A stretch of DNA of 64,000 nucleotides from Rhodopseudomonas palustris (GTDB lineage Bacteria; Pseudomonadota; Alphaproteobacteria; Rhizobiales; Xanthobacteraceae). The notes under the pieces were generated by a model. It was not told where the DNA came from and did no database searches. It saw only the letters and a program-made list of their open reading frames with translations. Shown in pieces: positions 58,357 to 64,000 of this stretch (its first letter is position 1; each line of letters opens with the position of its first letter). The position numbers and the translations under genes were made by a program. The stretch spans positions 434,001-498,000 of the forward strand of contig NZ_CP058907.1 of the NCBI RefSeq assembly GCF_013415845.1, in the 5' to 3' direction.

Positions 58357-59409
58357 TCAGCTCGTCTTGCGCACCATGCCCATGATGTCCTTCACGGCCC
58401 GCATGGTTTCGGCCGCGATCGCACGGGCCCGGTCGCTGCCGTCGGCGAGCACCGAGTCGACATACGCATGGTCGGCCGAGAGCCGCTTCATTTCGTCGGC
58501 GATCGGCGACAGCTTGGTGACGGCGAGGTCGACCAGGTTCGACTTGAACGCGGAGAACTGCGCGCCGCCGAACTCGGTGAGCACGTCGGCCTTCGGCTTG
58601 CCGGAGAGCGCAGCGTAGATGCCGACCAAATTGTCGGCTTCGGGCCGAGTCTCCAGGCCCTTTTCTTCGCTCGGCAGCGGCTCCGGATCGGTCTTGGCCT
58701 TCTTGATCTTCTGCGCGATCGCGTCGGCATCGTCGGTCAGGTTGATGCGCGAGTAATCGGAGGGGTCCGACTTCGACATCTTCTTGGTGCCGTCGCGCAG
58801 GCTCATCACCCGGGTTGCCGGGCCGGTGATCACCGGCTCGGGCAGCGGGAAGTAAGCGTCGCCAAAGCCCTGCGCCGCGATCGAGGCCGAGAAGTCGTTG
58901 TTGAACTTCTGGGCGATGTCGCGGGTGAGTTCGACATGCTGCTTCTGATCCTCGCCGACCGGCACATGGGTGGCGCGATACACCAGAATGTCGGCCGCCA
59001 TCAGCACCGGATAATCGTACAGGCCGACTGATACGTTCTCGCGATCCTTACCGGCCTTCTCCTTGAACTGGGTCATGCGATTCAGCCAGCCGAGCCGCGC
59101 GATGCAGTTCAGCACCCAGGCCAGTTCCGAATGTTCCGCCACCTGGCTCTGGTTGAAGATGATCTGCTTCTTCGGATCGATGCCGGACGCGATGAACGCC
59201 GCCGTGACTTCACGGATGTTCTTGCGAAGTTCGTCCGGTCCGCCCCAGACCGTCACCGGGACGGTGATCGCGTGAAGATCGACGACGCAGTAAACGCAAT
59301 TGTGCGTCTCCTGCATCTTCACGAAGTTCACGATCGCGCCGAGGTAATTGCCGAGATGCAGATTGCCGGTCGGCTGGATGCCGGAGAATACCCGCTGCGT
59401 GATGGCCAT
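58357..59409 (-). CDS. trpS: Tryptophanyl-tRNA synthetase
   Basis: A protein of 350 residues from the ATG at 59409; an upstream extension is open but not conserved. Class I synthetase signatures are HLGN (18-21) in [10 protein letters not shown] and KMSKS (210-214) in [11 protein letters not shown]. The enzyme charges tRNA-Trp. It is separated from murJ by 55 bp on the same strand. Confidence 0.98.
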   Translation of the reverse strand: MAITQRVFSGIQPTGNLHLGNYLGAIVNFVKMQETHNCVYCVVDLHAITVPVTVWGGPDELRKNIREVTAAFIASGIDPKKQIIFNQSQVAEHSELAWVLNCIARLGWLNRMTQFKEKAGKDRENVSVGLYDYPVLMAADILVYRATHVPVGEDQKQHVELTRDIAQKFNNDFSASIAAQGFGDAYFPLPEPVITGPATRVMSLRDGTKKMSKSDPSDYSRINLTDDADAIAQKIKKAKTDPEPLPSEEKGLETRPEADNLVGIYAALSGKPKADVLTEFGGAQFSAFKSNLVDLAVTKLSPIADEMKRLSADHAYVDSVLADGSDRARAIAAETMRAVKDIMGMVRKTS

Positions 59410-59464
59410 GATCGTGATTCCCGCGCTTGGTCTGGAAAAGGCGCCGTGAAGTGGCACAGCTCCG

Positions 59465-61021
59465 CTAGTCGCGCAAGCCGCGTGGCCGCCGCAGCGCATG
59501 GAGCGCCGCATTCGGCCGGACCACGCCGAGCAGGATCAATGCGGCCGCATAGACGATCAGGCCGCCGCCGATCAGGACCGCCAGCACAGCGGCTTGGACC
59601 AAAGTGGAGCCCGCCGCAGCGATCGGCAGCACAAAGCTGGAGGCCTGCCACAGCAGGGCGCCCATCGCACCGGCTGCGAGCGCGATCAGCATCAGACGGC
59701 GCCGCGCCGGCGCATCGATCGTGACGCCGAAACGCTGCACGCCGCGCCCCAGCAGCAGGGCTGCGTTGCTCCAGGCGCCGATGCTGATCGCAGCCGCCAC
59801 CCCGGCGGCGCCAAATAGCCGCCCGAGCAGCACGGCGGCGACAAGTGCGACCGCGACCGAGATGAGGGTCGCCATCAAAGGCGTGCGGGTGTCCTCGCGG
59901 GCGAAGAACGCGGCCGACCAGTTCTTGGCCAGCACCTGGGCCGGCAAGCCTGCCGCCAGCACCGCCAGCGCCTGAGCGGTGGCGGCGGCGTCCGCGGCGC
60001 TGAACGCGCCGTGCTCGAACAACAGCCGCACGATTGGTTCGGCGAGTACGATCAGTCCGAAAGTCGCAGGCAGCGCCACCCCGACCGCCAGTTCCAAGCC
60101 GCGCGAGGCAGCTTCCGACAGCGCGGTCCGATCGCCGCCGCGGACGGCGCGTGCCAGTTCCGGCACCAGCACCGCGCCCATCGCCACGCCGACGATGCCG
60201 AGCGGCAGCTCGATCAGCCGGTTGGCGAAATACAGCCACGACACTGCCGCCGGCTGCGACGAGGCGATGATGGCGCCGGCGACGATCAGGAGCTGCGGCC
60301 CGGAATTGGCAATCATCCCGGGGATCGCCTTGGCGAAGAACGTCCGCATCGCAGCGTCGAAGCCGGCGCGCAGCGGTGTCGCCAGCCGTTCGCCGTGGCC
60401 GTTGAACGCCAGGATCGATAGCTGCAACAGGCCGGCGACGCCGACCGTGCCGGACAGGATCAGCGCCGCGGTGGTGGGGTCATCGTGACCGAGCAGCAGC
60501 GCGGCGGTGACGATGATCAGCGATGCGTTGAACAATAGCGGCGAGAACGCAGTGAGGCCGACTTTGCCCTGCGCGTTGAACAACCCCATCATCACCGCGA
60601 CCGGGCCGGCGAACGCCAGATAGGGTAGCATCAGACGGGCGTCGCGGGTCGCCATCAGCAGGGCGGGCTGGCCGACGAAGCCCGGGGCCAGCACCGCGAT
60701 CAGCAGCGGCATGAACACACCGAGCAGGATCGCCAGCAGCAGAGTTGCAAGCGCGATGGTGCCGAGCAGCCGCCCGGCGAACGCAGCCGCCGCGGCCGTG
60801 CCGTTATACTCCCGGACTTTCAGCCAAGCCGGCACCAGCGCGGCGTTGAGCGCGCCTTCGGTCAATAGCCGCCGCGTTACATTGACGAGCTGAAACGCCA
60901 GCAGGAACGCATCCGCCACCACGCCGGCGCCGAGCAACGCCGCGACTAGCGCGTCGCGAACGAATCCCAATAAGCGTGACGACAGAGTCCCTGCGGAGAC
61001 GGTGAGCAGCGGGCGAAGCAT
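59465..61021 (-). CDS. murJ: Lipid II flippase MurJ
   Basis: A protein of 518 residues from the ATG at 61021. It is a 14-helix MOP-superfamily flippase moving lipid II across the inner membrane for peptidoglycan synthesis. The MurJ signature is [23 protein letters not shown] in part, with Arg in the central cavity ([15 protein letters not shown]). Length is normal. The N-terminal open extension beyond the ATG is out of family. Confidence 0.96.
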   Translation of the reverse strand: MLRPLLTVSAGTLSSRLLGFVRDALVAALLGAGVVADAFLLAFQLVNVTRRLLTEGALNAALVPAWLKVREYNGTAAAAAFAGRLLGTIALATLLLAILLGVFMPLLIAVLAPGFVGQPALLMATRDARLMLPYLAFAGPVAVMMGLFNAQGKVGLTAFSPLLFNASLIIVTAALLLGHDDPTTAALILSGTVGVAGLLQLSILAFNGHGERLATPLRAGFDAAMRTFFAKAIPGMIANSGPQLLIVAGAIIASSQPAAVSWLYFANRLIELPLGIVGVAMGAVLVPELARAVRGGDRTALSEAASRGLELAVGVALPATFGLIVLAEPIVRLLFEHGAFSAADAAATAQALAVLAAGLPAQVLAKNWSAAFFAREDTRTPLMATLISVAVALVAAVLLGRLFGAAGVAAAISIGAWSNAALLLGRGVQRFGVTIDAPARRRLMLIALAAGAMGALLWQASSFVLPIAAAGSTLVQAAVLAVLIGGGLIVYAAALILLGVVRPNAALHALRRPRGLRD

Positions 61022-61129
61022 TCCGGCCTTATAGCCGGATTGCCGGCGCAACGGCCCGGCGCAGCTCGGTTTAGTGGCCGATTGGTAAAGGGGGTGGCCC
61101 TGTTGGCCGGTAGGCTTCCTTACTCCCGC

Positions 61130-61221
61130 CGTCATGGCCGGGCTCGACCCGGCCATCCATCCTATCTCAAAACAGCATCTTGCGAAGACGATGGATGCGC
61201 GGGTCGAGCCCGCGCATGACG
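61130..61221. repeat. Palindromic intergenic repeat, family A
   Basis: Outer arms GTCATGGCCGGGCTCGACC and GGTCGAGCCCGCGCATGAC with ATCCATCC and GATGGAT inside match the copy at 14629. The 61022-61361 gap otherwise holds only another GC-rich hairpin (GCCGGCGCGC with GCGCGGCCGGC) near 61269-61289. Confidence 0.75.
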
Positions 61222-61361
61222 ACCTTGGGAACCGCCCTCGCTTGCGGCTGCCGACCCGAACATGATAGGCCGGCGCGCCTTTCGCGCGGCCGGCGATGCA
61301 CCGGCCCGACCCGCACGATTGCGGGATTTTCCTTGTTTCTCCCCGCTATGGATCGAATTCG

Positions 61362-62363
61362 ATGAGCTCAGCCCAATACGATGTCCTCGCCATCGGCAAC
61401 GCGATCTTCGACGTGCTGGTCCGCACCGAAGAGGACTTTCTGGTCAAGCACGGCATGGCCAAGGGCGGCATGGCGCTGATCGACGAAGCCCGCGCCGCGG
61501 CGATCTATGCCGACATGGGCCAGGCCACCGAAATGTCCGGCGGCTCAGCGGCCAACACCATTGTCGGCCTCGCCTCGTTCGGTGCCCGCACGGCCTATCT
61601 CGGCAAGGTCAAGGACGATCAGATCGGCAAGCTCTATACCCACGATATCCGCGCTGCGGGCGTCACCTTCGATACCAAGCCGGCAACGGGCGGCCCGGCG
61701 ACCGGCTGCTCCTACATCCTGGTGACGCCGGACGGCCAGCGCACGATGAACACCTATCTCGGCGCTGCGCAGGATCTGTCGCCGGCCGATATCGACGAGG
61801 CCAAGATCGCCGCCTCGGCCATCATCTATCTCGAAGGCTATCTGTGGGATCCGCCGCAGGCCAAGGAAGCGTTCCTGAAGGCCTCGAAGATCGCCCATGG
61901 CGCCGGTCGCAAGGTGGCACTGACGCTGTCGGATGCGTTCTGCGTCGATCGTTATCGCGGCGAATTCCTCGAGCTGATGCGGTCCAAGACCGTCGACCTG
62001 ATCTTCGCCAACGAGGCCGAGCTGCACTCGCTGTACCAGACCTCGGATTTCGACGCGGCGCTGAATCTGCTGGCTCAGGACGTCTCGCTCGGCGTTGTCA
62101 CCCGGAGCGAGAAGGGCTGCGCGGTGGTCGATAAGGATGGCGTCACCCTGGTGCCTGCCGCCGCGATTGATCAGCTCGTCGACACCACCGGCGCCGGCGA
62201 CCTGTTCGCGGCCGGCTTCCTGTTCGGTCTGGTCCGCAACCTCGGCTACGAAAACGCCGGCCGCCTCGGCGCGCTGGCGGCAGCCGAAGTGATCCAGCAC
62301 ATCGGCGCCCGCCCGCAGGTGTCGTTGAAGGAACTGGCGCAGCAGCACGGGCTGGCGGTGTAG
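61362..62363 (+). CDS. PfkB family carbohydrate/adenosine kinase
   Basis: A protein of 333 residues from the ATG at 61362. It is a ribokinase-fold kinase. The signature DTTGAGDLFAAGFLFGLV supplies the catalytic Asp of PfkB. The MSGGSAANTIVGLASFGARTAYLG segment is the N-terminal PfkB pattern and resembles the adenosine-kinase branch common in alphaproteobacteria. Whether adenosine or a sugar is the substrate is not shown. It runs alone between two palindromic repeats. Confidence 0.88.
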   Translation: MSSAQYDVLAIGNAIFDVLVRTEEDFLVKHGMAKGGMALIDEARAAAIYADMGQATEMSGGSAANTIVGLASFGARTAYLGKVKDDQIGKLYTHDIRAAGVTFDTKPATGGPATGCSYILVTPDGQRTMNTYLGAAQDLSPADIDEAKIAASAIIYLEGYLWDPPQAKEAFLKASKIAHGAGRKVALTLSDAFCVDRYRGEFLELMRSKTVDLIFANEAELHSLYQTSDFDAALNLLAQDVSLGVVTRSEKGCAVVDKDGVTLVPAAAIDQLVDTTGAGDLFAAGFLFGLVRNLGYENAGRLGALAAAEVIQHIGARPQVSLKELAQQHGLAV

Positions 62364-62392
62364 TTCGCTCTCAAGCGGATACATCAGCGTTC

Positions 62393-62542
62393 GTCATTCC
62401 GGGGCGCGAACGCAGTTCGCGAGCCCGGAATCCATAACCCCTGCCGTTGCTACTTACGCACGGCGGTGGCTCTGGCCGTGCCTATCCGCGATTCCAGGGA
62501 GTATGGATTCCGGGCTCGCGCTCCGCGCGCCCCGGAATGACG
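62393..62542. repeat. Long palindromic intergenic repeat, family E
   Basis: The outer arms CGTCATTCCGGGGCGCG and CGCGCCCCGGAATGACG pair perfectly. Further arms GAGCCCGGAATCCAT and ATGGATTCCGGGCTC pair inside around a variable centre. Confidence 0.8.
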
Positions 62543-62582
62543 ACTACTAATGTCGGTGCACGGCTCGCCTGAAGCCAACGCC

Positions 62583-64000
62583 TCACGCCGTCTTCATCGC
62601 TTTGAGCCCGAGCTTGGACTCGACCTTCTCGCGCATGATGAATTTCTGGATCTTGCCGGTCACCGTCATCGGGAATTCGTCGACGAATTCGATGTAGCGC
62701 GGGATCTTGTTATGGGCGATCTGGCCCTGGCAGAACGCGCGGACGTCGTCGGCGGTCAGCGTTTCTCCCGGGCGCGGGCGGACCCAGGCGCAGAGTTCTT
62801 CGCCGTAGCGGTCGTCGGCGACACCGAAGATCTGGACGTCTTGGATCTTGGGATGGCGATACAGGAATTCCTCGATCTCGCGCGGATACAGGTTCTCGCC
62901 GCCGCGGATCACCATGTCCTTGATGCGGCCGACGATGTTGCAGAAGCCCTTGTCGTCGATGGTGGCGAGGTCGCCGGTGTGCATCCAGCCGGCGGCGTCC
63001 AGCACGTCGGCGGTTTTTTCCGCCTCGTCCCAATAGCCGAGCATCACGCTGTAGCCGCGGGTGCACAGCTCGCCGCGCTGGCCGCGCGGCACGATCTTGC
63101 CGTCGAGATCGACGACTTTCACTTCGACATGCGGATGGATGCGGCCGACGGTCGAGACCCGCCGCTCTTCCGGATCGTCGACCGCGCTCTGGAAGCTGAC
63201 CGGGCTCGTCTCGGTCATGCCGTAGGCGATGGTCACTTCGCGCATGTTCATTGCATCGTTGACCCTTCGCATCACTTCCACCGGGCACGGCGCGCCCGCC
63301 ATGATCCCGGTGCGCAGTGACGACAGATCAAAGCTGGCGAATTCCGGATGATCGAGTTCGGCGATGAACATCGTCGGCACGCCATACAGCGCTGTGCACT
63401 TCTCGCGTGACGCGGTCTGCAGCGTCACCAGCGGGTCGAAGCCTTCGCCGGGATACACCATCGCGGCGCCGGAGGTGACGGAGGCGAGGCTGCCCATCAC
63501 CATGCCGAAGCAGTGATACAGCGGCACCGGAATGCAGATCCGGTCCGCCTCTGTCAGCTTCATCGCGCGGCCGACGAAGTAACCGTTGTTGAGGATGTTG
63601 TGATGCGTCAGCGTCACGCCCTTGGGCGAGCCGGTGGTGCCGCTGGTGAACTGGATGTTGACGGCATCGTCGAACTGCAGCTCGCTTGCGAAGGCGGCGA
63701 TCTGATCGCGGTGCCGCGCGCCGCCCATGGCCGCGACCTCGTCGAACGCAATCGTCCCCGGCGCTTTCGGTCCGCCGATCTGGATCACGGTGCGCAGCTT
63801 CGGCAGCTTGGCCGATTGCAGCGCGCCCGGCGACGAGATCGCCAGTTCCGGGATCAGCGTGTTCAGCATCTCCATGTAGTGCGAGGTCTTGAACGCGGTG
63901 GCCGTCACCAGCGCGGCGCAGCCGACTTTGGCGAGCGCGAATTCCAGTTCGCTCAGGCGGTAGGCCGGATTAATGGTGACCAGGATCAGTCCCGCTTTGG
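62583..64000 (-). CDS. Acyl-CoA synthetase (AMP-forming), 5' end outside window
   Basis: The frame is open from the right window edge to the stop at 62583 (at least 472 residues). The AMP-binding motif [15 protein letters not shown] lies in the middle, followed by MTETSP, the [16 protein letters not shown] stretch, [28 protein letters not shown] and the C-terminal catalytic Lys in [11 protein letters not shown]. These are class I adenylate-forming enzymes; family context suggests medium/long-chain fatty acid or aromatic acid substrates, which cannot be fixed here. It is convergent with the kinase gene across a repeat. Confidence 0.9.
   Translation of the reverse strand, partial: KAGLILVTINPAYRLSELEFALAKVGCAALVTATAFKTSHYMEMLNTLIPELAISSPGALQSAKLPKLRTVIQIGGPKAPGTIAFDEVAAMGGARHRDQIAAFASELQFDDAVNIQFTSGTTGSPKGVTLTHHNILNNGYFVGRAMKLTEADRICIPVPLYHCFGMVMGSLASVTSGAAMVYPGEGFDPLVTLQTASREKCTALYGVPTMFIAELDHPEFASFDLSSLRTGIMAGAPCPVEVMRRVNDAMNMREVTIAYGMTETSPVSFQSAVDDPEERRVSTVGRIHPHVEVKVVDLDGKIVPRGQRGELCTRGYSVMLGYWDEAEKTADVLDAAGWMHTGDLATIDDKGFCNIVGRIKDMVIRGGENLYPREIEEFLYRHPKIQDVQIFGVADDRYGEELCAWVRPRPGETLTADDVRAFCQGQIAHNKIPRYIEFVDEFPMTVTGKIQKFIMREKVESKLGLKAMKTA

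Overview
The window reads as a chromosomal stretch of a high-GC alphaproteobacterium, almost certainly Rhodopseudomonas palustris or a close Bradyrhizobiaceae relative. Supporting signs are an Irr regulator with an N-terminal heme regulatory motif (GCPWHD), a Fur/Mur protein without the usual CxxC zinc site, the fabA-fabB pair beside irr, divergent katG/oxyR, a TTAA-N7-TTAA CtrA-type box, and several palindromic intergenic repeats of the kind common in this group. No insertion sequence, prophage or CRISPR array is visible. Most of the window is housekeeping.

Layout. 1-2.6 kb: a membrane/FAD oxidoreductase fusion (cut by the window edge) divergent from a TetR regulator, with two GGTAC-type palindromes between them, then YkvA and PhhB proteins. 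2.6-8.3 kb: a membrane-tethered TAXI-type binding protein, then a minus-strand TonB receptor/PepSY operon preceded by a cobalamin riboswitch and, further upstream, a 24-bp perfect palindrome that closely matches the alphaproteobacterial Zur box. 8.3-16.4 kb: a short terminated leader and typA, an amine oxidase, a GNAT protein, ppa, an M20 peptidase, folD, YggU and YggT. 16.6-24.2 kb: tRNA-Ala(CGC) and a run of accessory enzymes (enoyl-CoA hydratase homologue, NTF2-like, class-I amidotransferase homologue, SDR, TerB, P450, 2-hydroxyacid dehydrogenase, SH3). 24.3-28 kb: irr diverging from fabA-fabB, then fabI. 28-34 kb: a DUF3060 protein, katG/oxyR, and a soluble chemotaxis transducer with three tandem PAS domains.

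34-44.6 kb is the classical minus-strand translation and RNA-decay cluster rimP-nusA-ylxR-infB-rbfA-truB-rpsO-pnp. It has a leader terminator before rimP, a repeat between infB and rbfA, and a long hairpin before pnp. 44.8-48 kb holds a DUF2336 protein, a phytanoyl-CoA dioxygenase-like protein, trmB and an XRE regulator. 48.4-61 kb is another long minus-strand block: murJ, trpS, a universal stress protein, nfu, tsaB-rimI-fur, a HAD phosphatase, then miaB-phoH-ybeY-corC-lnt. The window ends with a PfkB sugar/adenosine kinase and an acyl-CoA synthetase cut by the right edge.

The most unusual parts are regulatory: the stacked Zur-like palindrome and B12 riboswitch upstream of one uptake operon; short promoter-plus-terminator leaders before two translation operons (typA and rimP-nusA-infB); and the paired palindromes between the TetR gene and the membrane oxidoreductase. 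All calls come from reading the sequence; no database search was run.
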